From Streptomyces sp. NBC_00289 (GTDB taxonomy: Bacteria; Actinomycetota; Actinomycetes; Streptomycetales; Streptomycetaceae), in contig NZ_CP108046.1 of the NCBI RefSeq assembly GCF_041435115.1, positions 1,798,001-1,862,000 on the forward strand: 64,000 bases of DNA, given 5' to 3'. Made by a program: the position numbers and the translations under genes. The notes beneath the pieces are model-generated. The model saw nothing but the letters and a program-made list of their open reading frames with translations, ran no database searches and had not been told where the DNA came from. Each line of letters starts with the position of its first letter. Positions within the stretch are counted from its first letter, which is position 1. This document shows positions 8,488 to 16,074 of this stretch, in pieces.

Positions 8488-8589
8488 TCAGTCGTCCCCG
8501 CGGTGCCTCCAGAACCAGTACGCGCACACGACGAGGGCCAGCAGGAAGACGGCGGGCAGCACCAGGCCCGGGACACGGGAGCCGCTCAT
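8488..8589 (-). CDS. Small single-pass membrane protein, 33 aa
   Basis: From ATG 8589 the 33 residues are almost entirely one hydrophobic helix (V-P-G-L-V-L-P-A-V-F-L-L-A-L-V-V-C-A-Y-W-F-W), ending in R-H-R-G-D-D. The charge pattern suits an N-out/C-in single-span peptide. A longer reading to 8703 is open but its extra part is Pro/Ala-rich and not convincing. The gene converges on the phosphatase gene. No function is known. Confidence 0.45.
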   Translation of the reverse strand: MSGSRVPGLVLPAVFLLALVVCAYWFWRHRGDD

Positions 8590-8773
8590 CGGCGTGGCCT
8601 TTGGGTTCGGGACGGCGGTGGGGACGGCGTCGGGGAGAGCCGGAAAACCCGGGGGCGGCGCGGAGACCGCCTCCCGGCATGACTGCCCACGCCGACGCGC
8701 CATTGATCGTCGCCGGCCGTTCTTTCCCGCTCCGTTGCCCGGCGTTCGAGTCGCCGTCCCGCCCGTCAGCGGA

Positions 8774-9505
8774 TCAGCCGTTGCCCTGTGCCGCGTTGCC
8801 CTGTGCCGTGTTGCCCTGTGCCGTGTTGCCCTGTGCCGTGTTGCCCTGTGCCGTGCGGGATTCCAGCGCGAGCCGGGTGTCGTCGCCGTACACGCCGTCC
8901 TCGTCGCCCCGGATGCCGTACCAGAGCTGGAACCGGGCCACCGCCTCGGTCAGGACGGTGTCGTAACTGCCGCCGGTGGGGCCGTTCGGGTAGACGTCGG
9001 GGATGCGCAGCAGACGTTCCTGGAGGTCGGTCACCTCGGGACCGCTGTCCCCTTCCCGGAGGGTGCCGGCCCCGTCGGGGTCGGCCGCGGCCGAGCCGGC
9101 CGGGGTGGTCGGGGTGGGTTCCGCGGAGGCGGTCGCCGCCGGAGACCGTGCGGCGGAGGCGTCGTCGCGGCCGGGCAGCAGGAGCGCGCAGCCGAAGCCG
9201 ATCAGGGCCGCCGCGGCCACCACGGTCACGGCGACGGTGCGACGCCGTCCACGGACCCGGCCGGCGGTGCGGCCCGCCTGCCCGCGGTACCGGAGCTCGG
9301 CGGTGACCGGCGGCAGTTCCTGGGTGGCGTCCTCCGCCCCCGGCGACGGCCGGTCCAGCTGCACCGACTCGTAGGCGGCGAGGCCGTCCTGCTCGAACTC
9401 CCGGAACAGCTCCGCGAGGGCGTCGGTGCGGCGCGGGCGCAGCACATGGATCGGTTCGAGCACGGGGCCGTCCTGTGGCTGCTCCCGGTCGGGACGTGTC
9501 GGCAC
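8774..9505 (-). CDS. Membrane-anchored peptidoglycan-binding protein
   Basis: Start GTG 9505 has a strong Shine-Dalgarno (GGAAGGAG). The 243 residues have a cytoplasmic N-terminal part (about 1-95) with an E-P-I-H-V-L-R-P-R-R segment, one TM helix (about 103-122) and a Ser/Thr/Pro-rich stalk. A peptidoglycan_binding_1 domain (about 155-220: L-R-E-G-D-S-G-P-E-V..L-Q-E-R-L..Y-G-D-D-T) follows. The extreme C-terminus is five copies of T/A-A-Q-G-N. The layout suggests a type II membrane protein touching peptidoglycan. It is followed on the same strand by no close gene. Its partner is unknown. Confidence 0.8.
   Translation of the reverse strand: MPTRPDREQPQDGPVLEPIHVLRPRRTDALAELFREFEQDGLAAYESVQLDRPSPGAEDATQELPPVTAELRYRGQAGRTAGRVRGRRRTVAVTVVAAAALIGFGCALLLPGRDDASAARSPAATASAEPTPTTPAGSAAADPDGAGTLREGDSGPEVTDLQERLLRIPDVYPNGPTGGSYDTVLTEAVARFQLWYGIRGDEDGVYGDDTRLALESRTAQGNTAQGNTAQGNTAQGNAAQGNG
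8781..8855 (-). repeat. 15-bp x 5 tandem repeat coding the AQGN tail
   Basis: Five uninterrupted 15-base units (TTGCCCTGTGCCGNG on the + strand) encode the repeated A-Q-G-N tail of the peptidoglycan-binding protein. Only one base varies, so copy number is probably unstable. Confidence 0.9.
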
Positions 9506-9582
9506 GCTGGACTCCTTCCGACCCCGTGCGCAGGGTCTGCGTGATCCCCCGGGGAGTGATACGTGGCCGACGCCACCGGGGT

Positions 9583-10422
9583 TCAGCCCACGGCGGGGCC
9601 CGTCAGGAACCGGCGCAGTGACGCCTTCATCGCGTCGACGAAGGCGTCCCGACGCTGAGCGTCCACCGCGTCCAGCGACAGGTACGGATTGAGGTCCTCG
9701 AGTTCGACCAGCAGGAGCTCTCCGCCCGGGGCCCGGCAGGCGTCGACGCGCTGGATGCCGTGGCCGAGGCCGTTCCAGTCGATGAACCGCCGGGCGAACT
9801 CCAGGTCGGAGCCGGTCGGTTCGTACGGCTCGAGCTGCCAGCGCCGGTCGGGCCGCGGGGCGTACAGGGCGTACTGGAAGTCGTCGTCGACGTAGTAGAA
9901 GGAGACCTCGTAGGCGAAGTCGACGCGGGGCTGCACCAGGACGGTTCCGTCGGCCAGCTCGCGCGCCCGGTCGGCGGACACGATCCGCAGGCCCACCGAG
10001 TCGGCACCGGTCTTCGGCTTGACGACGTACTCGTCCGCCTCGGGCAGAAAGCGCAGATCCTCCGGGCGGTCCACGGTCGGGATGACCGGATGTCCCGCGG
10101 CGCCGAGCTCCACCAGGTACTGCTTGCCGGCCATGTCGGCCCGGCCGGTCAGCGGGTTGTAGACGCGTGTCCCGTGCTCGACGGCGCGCGCACGGAACGC
10201 GTCGTGGGCGGCCTGGTATCCGAGGACGGGGCCGCTGTTGCGGACCACGACGCCGTCGAAGCCGTCCATGAGCGCAGCCGCGTCCCGCGGATGACACAGG
10301 GCGAGGTCGAAGTCCTCCCGGAGCCGGGCGGACAGGAAGATGTCCTCGTCGCAATAGCGGCGTCCGCGTGCCGGGTAGGCGAGGTCGGTGACGTAGAGGA
10401 CGCGGGGTCGTACGGACGGCAT
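9583..10422 (-). CDS. ATP-grasp-like protein, 279 aa
   Basis: Start ATG 10422 has the Shine-Dalgarno AGGGAG. The sequence resembles small ATP-grasp ligase-like proteins of actinobacteria. It has an N-terminal Rossmann-like part (R-V-L-Y-V-T-D-L-A-Y), Y-V-V-K-P-K-T-G-A-D-S-V-G near residue 135, and an acidic metal-binding end L-L-L-V-E-L-E-D-L-N-P-Y near 245 (E-x-E-D-x-N). The family makes peptide or amide bonds through acyl phosphates, but the substrate cannot be read. The gene diverges from the tetR gene at 10580. The shared 157-bp gap holds the TetR palindromes, so it may be a regulon member. Confidence 0.6.
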   Translation of the reverse strand: MPSVRPRVLYVTDLAYPARGRRYCDEDIFLSARLREDFDLALCHPRDAAALMDGFDGVVVRNSGPVLGYQAAHDAFRARAVEHGTRVYNPLTGRADMAGKQYLVELGAAGHPVIPTVDRPEDLRFLPEADEYVVKPKTGADSVGLRIVSADRARELADGTVLVQPRVDFAYEVSFYYVDDDFQYALYAPRPDRRWQLEPYEPTGSDLEFARRFIDWNGLGHGIQRVDACRAPGGELLLVELEDLNPYLSLDAVDAQRRDAFVDAMKASLRRFLTGPAVG

Positions 10423-10512
10423 GTGGGCTCCCTTTGCGGCGGCAGCCGATCGTATGCGGCGGGCCCGCCTCGAACAAACGCCTGGTGGGGCGCCCTGCGG
10501 CAGGGGACGAGC

Positions 10513-10546
10513 GCACTCAGTTCCCCCCTGGGTGCGCACTGAGTGC
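10513..10546. promoter_or_regulatory. TetR operator, inverted repeat
   Basis: GCACTCAGT (10513-10521) and ACTGAGTGC (10538-10546) are exact reverse complements. The right arm extended to 10536 is itself an 11-bp palindrome, GCACT-G-AGTGC. The 13-mer CACTGAGTGCCAT (10537-10549) recurs exactly at 11371-11383 before the next gene. The site lies 34 bases before the tetR start, which suggests autoregulation. Confidence 0.6.
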
Positions 10547-10579
10547 CATCGACCCCGGCCGAGTGCTACGTTCCCGGGC

Positions 10580-11314
10580 ATGAGCTCCAGCAGTGCGACC
10601 CCCCGGCGCGGCCAGAAGGCACGGGCGGCGGTCACCAAGCCGCCCATGCGGGACGCCCTGGTGGCGGCGGCCTTCCGGTTGTTCCTGGAGCGCGGCTACG
10701 AGGAGACCACGGTCGACGACATCGTGGCGCTCGCCGGGGTGGGACGGCGGTCGTTCTTCCGCTACTTCCCCTCGAAGGAGGACGTGGTCTTCCCCGACCA
10801 CGAACGCTGTCTGGCCGACATGACGGCCTTCCTCGCCACCGGCGACGACACCCACGAACCGGTGCGGCGGGTCTGCGACGCGGCCCGGCTGGTCCTCGGC
10901 ATGTACGCCGAGAACCCGACCTTCTCCGTGCAGCGCTACCGCCTGACCAAGAAGGTGCCGGGCCTGCGGGCGTACGAGCTGTCCGTGGTGTGGCGCTACG
11001 AGCGTGCCCTCGCCCACTATCTGCGAGGCCGCTTCGCCGGCCGGCGCGACGGCACCCTGCAGGCCGACGTGATCGCCGCGGCCGTGGTCGCTGCGCACAA
11101 CAACGCGCTGCGGTCCTGGCTGCGCTCGGACGGACAGGACGACGCGAGCCTCACGGTGGACCACGCACTGGGGTACGTGCAGTCCGCCTTCGGCGCCCCG
11201 TCCGCGCCGCCCCTCCCCGAACGGCCCGAGGACGTCGTGGTCGTCGTCTCCCGGCGCGGAGCTCCGCTGTGGAGGGTCGTCCAGGAGATCGAGTCCACGC
11301 TCGGCCGCGACTGA
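10580..11314 (+). CDS. TetR-family transcriptional regulator
   Basis: This 244-residue protein has an N-terminal TetR HTH at about 25-75 (A-L-V-A-A-A-F-R-L-F-L-E-R-G-Y-E-E-T-T-V-D-D-I-V, then G-R-R-S-F-F-R-Y-F-P-S-K-E-D-V-V). A helical ligand-binding region occupies 90-200. ATG 10580 is chosen because the HTH lies a normal distance from it. Its probable operators are the ACTGAGTGC elements at 10513-10546 and 11371-11383. It would then control itself and the zinc-ribbon gene at 11482, and perhaps the divergent ATP-grasp gene. The ligand is unknown. Confidence 0.9.
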   Translation: MSSSSATPRRGQKARAAVTKPPMRDALVAAAFRLFLERGYEETTVDDIVALAGVGRRSFFRYFPSKEDVVFPDHERCLADMTAFLATGDDTHEPVRRVCDAARLVLGMYAENPTFSVQRYRLTKKVPGLRAYELSVVWRYERALAHYLRGRFAGRRDGTLQADVIAAAVVAAHNNALRSWLRSDGQDDASLTVDHALGYVQSAFGAPSAPPLPERPEDVVVVVSRRGAPLWRVVQEIESTLGRD

Positions 11315-11359
11315 TCCACGCCGAGGCGACTGCCGGATATTTTGGGGGTACGGAGTGCC

Positions 11360-11388
11360 TTTACGCGTGACACTGAGTGCCATACCCT
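11360..11388 (+). promoter_or_regulatory. Promoter overlapped by the TetR operator
   Basis: TTTACG (11360-11365) and TACCCT (11383-11388) are 17 bp apart, a good -35/-10 pair. The TetR 13-mer CACTGAGTGCCAT (11371-11383) sits between them, so binding would block the polymerase. This places the gene at 11482 under the upstream TetR regulator. Confidence 0.55.
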
Positions 11389-11481
11389 GTGGGCGTGCAC
11401 GGTGGCACGGTGAGCCGGGCACGTGCGTGCACGGGTGACCGCGCACACGGGATTCCGGCCGAGCGCAGGGAGTTGACCAGC

Positions 11482-11895
11482 GTGTACCACCACTCAGGAA
11501 GCGTTGTCCGGGAGACGGTCGGCTTCGCCACGAGCCTGCTGGATCCGAAGATCACGGAATCGGACGCGATGCTCTTCCAGCGCTGCGCCTGGTGCGGCAC
11601 CGCGATGTACCAGCGGCTGTTGTGCCCGGTCTGTCAGGGCAGTGAGCTGCGCACCGAGCACAGCGAGGGCACGGGTACGGTCCGGCACTCGACCGTGGTG
11701 CACCGCAACACCCCCGCGGCCCGCAACGTGTCGCTGATCGAGATGGCCGAGGGCTTCGTCGTGCGCGGCCGGGTCATCGGTCCGCCCATCGGCATCCACA
11801 GCGGGGACCGGGTCCGCCTGTCCACCGCCAAGGACCCGGTCCGCGGCGAGCCGGTCTTCCAGCTCCTCGACGAGCCGTACCGGGCCTGGACCTGA
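11482..11895 (+). CDS. Zinc-ribbon/OB-fold (DUF35-type) protein
   Basis: Start GTG 11482 has GGGAG upstream. In the 137 residues a rubredoxin-like zinc ribbon C-A-W-C...C-P-V-C (about 36-54) is followed by an OB-fold-like half with G-T-G-T-V-R-H-S-T-V-V-H and G-F-V-V-R-G-R-V-I-G-P. DUF35 proteins commonly pair with thiolases or ketosteroid acyl-CoA enzymes as non-catalytic partners; none is adjacent here. The promoter carries the TetR operator, which links the gene to the regulator at 10580. A role with a distant acyl-CoA enzyme is inference. Confidence 0.75.
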   Translation: MYHHSGSVVRETVGFATSLLDPKITESDAMLFQRCAWCGTAMYQRLLCPVCQGSELRTEHSEGTGTVRHSTVVHRNTPAARNVSLIEMAEGFVVRGRVIGPPIGIHSGDRVRLSTAKDPVRGEPVFQLLDEPYRAWT

Positions 11896-11934
11896 CCGAC
11901 CCCCGGAGGTGCCGTCGGCCCGGGTGCCCGCCTT

Positions 11935-12321
11935 TCACGGCGTGAGCGCCACCCGGATGGCCACGGTCCCCTTCGCTCCCCGGCGCAGCCGACTGCCGAA
12001 CAGCGTCAGACGGCCGACGATGCCGTACTTGTCGGCGAGGAGCCGGCGGTAGCGGTCGGCGGTGGCCGCGTCGCCGATCTCGGCGGTGGCCGGCACCTGG
12101 TCGCCGGTCGGGTTCCCGCGCAGGTCGCAGGGGCCGACGAGAATCTCGCCGCGTGCTCGGATCCGCTTGACCTTGCCCGAGTCCGCGACGGTCCACACGC
12201 CGAGCCTGTCACCGTCGCGCACCACCCACACCGGGGTGGAGACCGGGGTGCCGTTCTTCCGGTAGCTGGTGACCAGCAGGTATTTCCCGGCGCCGAGCCG
12301 CTCCAGCAGGGTGTCGTCCAT
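11935..12321 (-). CDS. PPOX-class F420-dependent oxidoreductase (split-barrel)
   Basis: This 128-residue split-beta-barrel flavin/F420 protein has Y-L-L-V-T-S-Y-R-K-N-G-T-P-V-S-T-P-V-W-V near residues 14-33, the typical PPOX-class entry strand pair. R-I-R-A-R-G-E-I-L-V-G-P-C-D and D-K-Y-G-I-V-G-R-L follow. Members are short enzymes that bind F420 or FMN and reduce small substrates. The length is normal. It is monocistronic and divergent from the protease gene at 12540. The substrate is unknown. Confidence 0.85.
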   Translation of the reverse strand: MDDTLLERLGAGKYLLVTSYRKNGTPVSTPVWVVRDGDRLGVWTVADSGKVKRIRARGEILVGPCDLRGNPTGDQVPATAEIGDAATADRYRRLLADKYGIVGRLTLFGSRLRRGAKGTVAIRVALTP

Positions 12322-12539
12322 GTCCGCAAGTCTAGGCTTTCGCAACGGTTCCCGGCCCTGTGCGCCACAGCGGCGACCGTGCGGTCCGGCCGTCCGGTAC
12401 GGCGGAGCACCCGGCCGGAAGTGAGCAGATCGCCTCCACGCTGAACGCGGGCGTCCTGGACCGCGTATGGGAGGAGGGCGCTCAACGACCGGAGGGCCCC
12501 GCGGTGTTGACACCGCGCGTTCGGGTTCGGGAGCCATGC

Positions 12540-13916
12540 ATGAGGCACGCACGACGACGGGTCGTCCGGCGAGTGACACGGCTGGCGGCAGTCGGCGGAC
12601 TCCTTCTGGGAGGGGCGATGGTCACACGGGCCGTGGCCGCCGAACCGTCCGGCGCCGCCGTTCCCCGGACCTACGCCCAGTCGTCCGCGGACATGGGCAC
12701 CGGTCTCGTCTCACGGCTCGGCACCTCCCGTACGGCGGGCACCTGGCTCGGCGCGGACGGGCGACCGGTCGTGGCGGTCACCGACGCTGCCGCGGCCGCC
12801 GAGGTCCGGCGGGCCGGCGCCGAGGCGAAGGTCGTCTCCCACAGCATGAACGAACTCAAGTCGGCGACCACCACGCTGCGTTCCGCACCCCGGGTGGCCG
12901 GCACGGCGTGGGTCATGGACTACAAGACCAACCAGGTGGTGGTCCAGGCGGACAGCTCCGTCTCCGCCTCCGACTGGTCCGGCATGACCCGGGTCGCGGA
13001 CGGCATCGGCGGCTTCGTCCGCATGGAGCGCGTCCAGGGCTCCTTCACCACCCGGGTGAACGGCGCGCAGCCGATCCTGTCGACCGGCGGGCGCTGCTCG
13101 GCGGGGTTCAACGTGACCAACGGGCAGACCGACTTCATCCTCACGGCCGGACACTGCGGGCCCTCCGGTTCGATCTGGTTCGCGGACAACCAGGGCACCC
13201 AGCAGATCGGCAGGACGGTCGACCAGAGCTTCCCCGGCGACGACTGGTCCCTGGTGCAGTACGCGAGCGGCAAGGCGGGCGACGGCGCCGACGTGGTCGC
13301 GGTCGGCGGCGGCAAGGGCGTACAGATCACGGGCGTGGCCGATCCGGCGGTCGGGCAGCGGGTGTTCCGCAGCGGCAGCACGAGCGGTCTGCGCGACGGC
13401 CAGGTGACGGGTCTGAACGCGACGGTGAACTACCCCGAGGGCACCGTCACCGGGCTGATCGAGACGAACGTGTGCGCCGAACCCGGCGACAGCGGCGGCC
13501 CCATGTTCTCCGAGGGCATCGCCCTCGGCGTCACCTCCGGCGGCAGCGGCGACTGCACCACGGGCGGTACGACGTTCTTCCAGCCGGTGACGAAGGCGCT
13601 GTCCGCGCTCAACGTCCGCATGATCGTGTCGACGCAGGCCGGGTCCGGGGCAGGCCAGAGCCCCGCACCGGCGCCGTCCGCGTCCGCGACGCACAGCGCC
13701 ATCGCCCCCGGCGCCGCCTCGCCCGGATCCTCGGCGACGGTCACCGGCGGCGCCGAGGCGTCGACGCTGCTGTCCCGGATCACGGATCCGCGGAACATCG
13801 GCCCCGGCCTGCTGGTCCTGGCGGGCAGTATGGTCGCCCTGGTGGCGACCCGGTTCATCCGCGCGGAGCAGGACCGCAAGGCGTTCCGCCGGCACTACTC
13901 GGCCACGTGGGGATGA
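12540..13916 (+). CDS. Secreted, membrane-anchored S1-family serine protease (streptogrisin/alpha-lytic type)
   Basis: This 458-residue protein has a signal peptide at about 1-38 (R-R-x-V-R-R..G-G-L-L-L-G-G-A) and a prodomain to about 178. The protease domain has the triad His in T-A-G-H-C (about 204), Asp in G-D-D-W-S-L (about 235) and Ser in P-G-D-S-G-G (about 317). A Ser/Ala/Pro stalk and a TM helix (about 420-441) with a short R/K-rich tail follow. The anchor differs from freely secreted streptogrisins and suggests surface retention. The start is ATG 12540 with GGGAG upstream. A related, unanchored protease is encoded at 61504-62898. Confidence 0.88.
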   Translation: MRHARRRVVRRVTRLAAVGGLLLGGAMVTRAVAAEPSGAAVPRTYAQSSADMGTGLVSRLGTSRTAGTWLGADGRPVVAVTDAAAAAEVRRAGAEAKVVSHSMNELKSATTTLRSAPRVAGTAWVMDYKTNQVVVQADSSVSASDWSGMTRVADGIGGFVRMERVQGSFTTRVNGAQPILSTGGRCSAGFNVTNGQTDFILTAGHCGPSGSIWFADNQGTQQIGRTVDQSFPGDDWSLVQYASGKAGDGADVVAVGGGKGVQITGVADPAVGQRVFRSGSTSGLRDGQVTGLNATVNYPEGTVTGLIETNVCAEPGDSGGPMFSEGIALGVTSGGSGDCTTGGTTFFQPVTKALSALNVRMIVSTQAGSGAGQSPAPAPSASATHSAIAPGAASPGSSATVTGGAEASTLLSRITDPRNIGPGLLVLAGSMVALVATRFIRAEQDRKAFRRHYSATWG

Positions 13917-14010
13917 GCCGTCGGGACGCGCTCGCCGCGACCGGGGTCCGCGGTGGCGATCAGTCCCGGTCGGGGAGCCCGGCGTGATCCCGACGAGCGG
14001 CCCCGGCCCG

Positions 14011-14330
14011 TCAGCCCAGGGTCAGCAGCACCGTGGCCGCCGCCGCACCGAGCAGCCCCGCCGCCTGGCGCCGGGTCACCCGCGCGTGCAGGAGCGCCAG
14101 ACCGAGGACGACCGGGAGCGCCGGGTTGAGGGACGCGAGGACCACGGCGACGGCGAGCAGCAGCCCGCCGAGTTGGCCGAGGAAGGTGACGGTGGTGTGG
14201 TGGATGCGCCGGGACAGCAGGCCGCCGGCGATGGGGGCATCCCTCGGCTCGAGCGAAGCCGAGAGGTGGGGGACGACGATGCCGTAGCAGACGGCCGAGG
14301 CCAGTGCGAGGAGGGGGCCCGTCCGGTGGG
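14011..14330 (-). pseudogene. Decayed DMT/EamA permease with an internal hairpin element
   Basis: The minus strand encodes a permease fragment. G-P-L-L-A-L-A-S-A-V-C-Y-G resembles the start of an EamA half. S-L-N-P-A-L-P-V-V-L-G-L-A-L-L and R-Q-A-A-G-L-L-G-A-A-A-A resemble its last helices. The middle of the expected ten-helix protein is missing and a hairpin (14243-14263) sits at the junction. The upstream half is gone. This reads as a deletion relic. Confidence 0.6.
14243..14263. repeat. Terminator-like hairpin element inside the permease relic
   Basis: CTCGGCT and AGCCGAG are exact 7-bp arms around a 7-base loop, flanked by G-runs and C-runs on opposite sides. Similar hairpins recur between genes in Streptomyces (from general knowledge); here it interrupts coding sequence. 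Confidence 0.55.
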
Positions 14331-14380
14331 GAGTGCCCCGGGACGGCGTTCCGATGCCCGGTGGGCTTCGGGGACGTGCC

Positions 14381-14554
14381 TCAGGCCGCGTGAACCGGCT
14401 GGGGAACGGCGGCGGCCCACTCGAGGACGAGGCGCCGGTATTCCTCACGCTGCTCGCCGCTCAGTGTCCCGCCCGACCGGCGCCACAGGGCCCTGATCTC
14501 CTCGTTGACCTCGTCAGCCGAGCGATCGGAGGCGGGTTCAACGGTGGTGGACAT
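14381..14554 (-). CDS. Small helical hypothetical protein, 57 aa
   Basis: From ATG 14554 the 57 residues are charged and probably helical, with D-E-V-N-E-E-I-R-A-L-W-R-R-S and G-E-Q-R-E-E-Y-R-R-L-V-L-E-W. There is no signal or membrane segment. Codon bias is typical of real genes. It lies alone upstream of the permease relic. The family was not recognised. Confidence 0.55.
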   Translation of the reverse strand: MSTTVEPASDRSADEVNEEIRALWRRSGGTLSGEQREEYRRLVLEWAAAVPQPVHAA

Positions 14555-14665
14555 GCTGTGAAGCATACGGCGCGGCAGGTGAAGGCGATGTGAGTAAGTA
14601 TGAGCGATCCGGACATTTGAGACCGTGTTGCTGATCACGTCATCTGTCAAGACCTGTAACGCAGT

Positions 14666-15829
14666 TCACACCTCCGCACTACCCAGCACCAGTTCCCGGA
14701 TGGCCGGCACGGCGGCGCCGCGCGCCCAGTCGTGGAAGTCGGAGACCTTGGTCTCCAGGTCGACCGGGGCCGCCATCGGGTGCCGGTGGGAACGCAGGGT
14801 CTCGGCCACCGTCCCGCCGGCGACGTCCATCAGACCGACGCCTTCTCCGGCGAGCAGGATCTTCTGCGGCATGGCGAAGTTGGCGATGTGGGCGACCAGG
14901 GTGCCCAGGGCGCGGGCCGCCTCGTCGACGACGCGGGAGGCCATGGGTTCACCGGCGGCGGCACCGGCGAGGATCTCCTCGTACGTCAGGTCGCGGCCGG
15001 TGGCGGCCCGGAGCTGGTAGCGGATGCTGGGGATGGTCAGCAGCGAGACGGCGCTGCCGCGTTCACCGTCCGGGGTGAGCGGGCCGTTGGGGTCGAGGAT
15101 CCAGTGGCGGCCGAACCCGCGGTCCTCCTCGGCGCAGGGCACCCGCCGGCCGCCCAGTACCAGTCCGTAGCCGAGGCCGGCGCCGATGGTGAGGACGACG
15201 AAGCGGTCGAGTCCGCGGCCGGCACCGAACCAGGTCTCGGCCTCGACGAGGGCCGCGACATCGTTCTCGACGACCACGGGCAGGCCGGTGCGCTGCTGGA
15301 CGAGTTCGGCCAGCGGCACGTCACGCCACAGCAGGAACGGCGACTCCCCGACCACGGCACGGTCCTCGACCAGGCCGCCGACCCCGATGCCGATGCCGGC
15401 CAGGCGCGGGTGGGCGCCGGCGAACTCCTCGGTCATCTCCGCGAGCAGGTCGGCGACCCGGACCGGGTCGTGGTCGGCGAGCGGGCGGTCGTGGCGGGCG
15501 ACGATGTCGCTTCTGAGGGTGGTGACGACGCCGTAGACCATGTCGCCGGTGATCTTGAAGCCGACGAAAAGTCGGGATTCGGCGACGACGTCCAGCGGCT
15601 GCGAGGGGCGTCCCTGGCGCGACTCCGCCGGGGCGGCGTCCGTTTCCGGTACCTCGACCAGCAGGCCGGACTCGATCAGTGGTTTGGTCAGCCGGGTGAG
15701 GCTGCCCGGCGAGAGGAGCAGCCGGCGGGCGAGGTCGGTGCGCGACAGCGGCCCGTGGACGAGCACCTCGATCGCCACGGAGCGCTCCTGGCGGCTCAGC
15801 GGAGGCCAGCTGGTGGCGGCTGCGGTCAT
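14666..15829 (-). CDS. ROK-family sugar-responsive transcriptional regulator
   Basis: The 387 residues open with a winged HTH (about 25-62: L-S-R-T-D-L-A-R-R-L-L-L-S-P-G-S-L-T-R-L) and continue with a ROK ASKHA fold (G-I-G-I-G-V-G-G-L-V-E, E-N-D-V-A-A-L-V-E-A-E, T-I-G-A-G-L-G-Y-G). The usual C-x-C-G-x-x-G-C zinc cluster after the His is absent; the same place reads G-F-G-R-H-W-I-L-D-P-N-G-P-L. The gene diverges from the Gfo/Idh/MocA dehydrogenase at 16075. Imperfect palindromes lie before both starts, so it probably regulates that pair in response to a sugar. Confidence 0.9.
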   Translation of the reverse strand: MTAAATSWPPLSRQERSVAIEVLVHGPLSRTDLARRLLLSPGSLTRLTKPLIESGLLVEVPETDAAPAESRQGRPSQPLDVVAESRLFVGFKITGDMVYGVVTTLRSDIVARHDRPLADHDPVRVADLLAEMTEEFAGAHPRLAGIGIGVGGLVEDRAVVGESPFLLWRDVPLAELVQQRTGLPVVVENDVAALVEAETWFGAGRGLDRFVVLTIGAGLGYGLVLGGRRVPCAEEDRGFGRHWILDPNGPLTPDGERGSAVSLLTIPSIRYQLRAATGRDLTYEEILAGAAAGEPMASRVVDEAARALGTLVAHIANFAMPQKILLAGEGVGLMDVAGGTVAETLRSHRHPMAAPVDLETKVSDFHDWARGAAVPAIRELVLGSAEV

Positions 15830-15853
15830 GGAGGTCGGACTCCCACAGGATTT

Positions 15854-15868
15854 CTTTCACCGTAAAAG
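15854..15868. promoter_or_regulatory. Imperfect palindrome before the ROK gene
   Basis: CTTTCACCGTAAAAG pairs with itself at 13 of 15 positions and lies 25 bases upstream of the ROK start. It is a candidate autoregulatory operator. Confidence 0.4.
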
Positions 15869-15924
15869 CAACCAGGCCACTCTAAGGCCCCGGATGGCTC
15901 GGACAAACGATGCGTACTCACCTC

Positions 15925-15952
15925 TTGACGGTTGGATTATTTCGCGACGAAA
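15925..15952 (+). promoter_or_regulatory. Candidate -35 with overlapping palindrome before the dehydrogenase gene
   Basis: TTGACG (15925-15930) resembles a -35 box. TTTCG-CGA-CGAAA (15940-15952) is a perfect 5-bp-arm palindrome just downstream, in the likely -10 zone of the gene at 16075. No clear -10 was found. Confidence 0.35.
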
Positions 15953-15992
15953 GTAAGTAGGCCGAGGTCGAGCAGCCTCGACGAGACCGACG

Positions 15993-16033
15993 CCCGATCT
16001 GACAGCCCGATCTGACAGCCCGATCTGACAGCC
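15993..16033. repeat. 13-bp tandem repeat, three copies, in a 5' leader
   Basis: CCCGATCTGACAG occurs three times head to tail (15993, 16006, 16019), ending 42 bases before the ATG at 16075. It could be an operator array or replication slippage. Confidence 0.8.
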
Positions 16034-16074
16034 AGACCAACCCGATTCCCCGATCAGCGAAGGACGCGCGTTCC

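Noticed and set aside
8781..8855. Tandem repeat considered as a CRISPR-like array
   Set aside because: Units are contiguous without spacers and are in frame in a coding gene; no cas genes are present.
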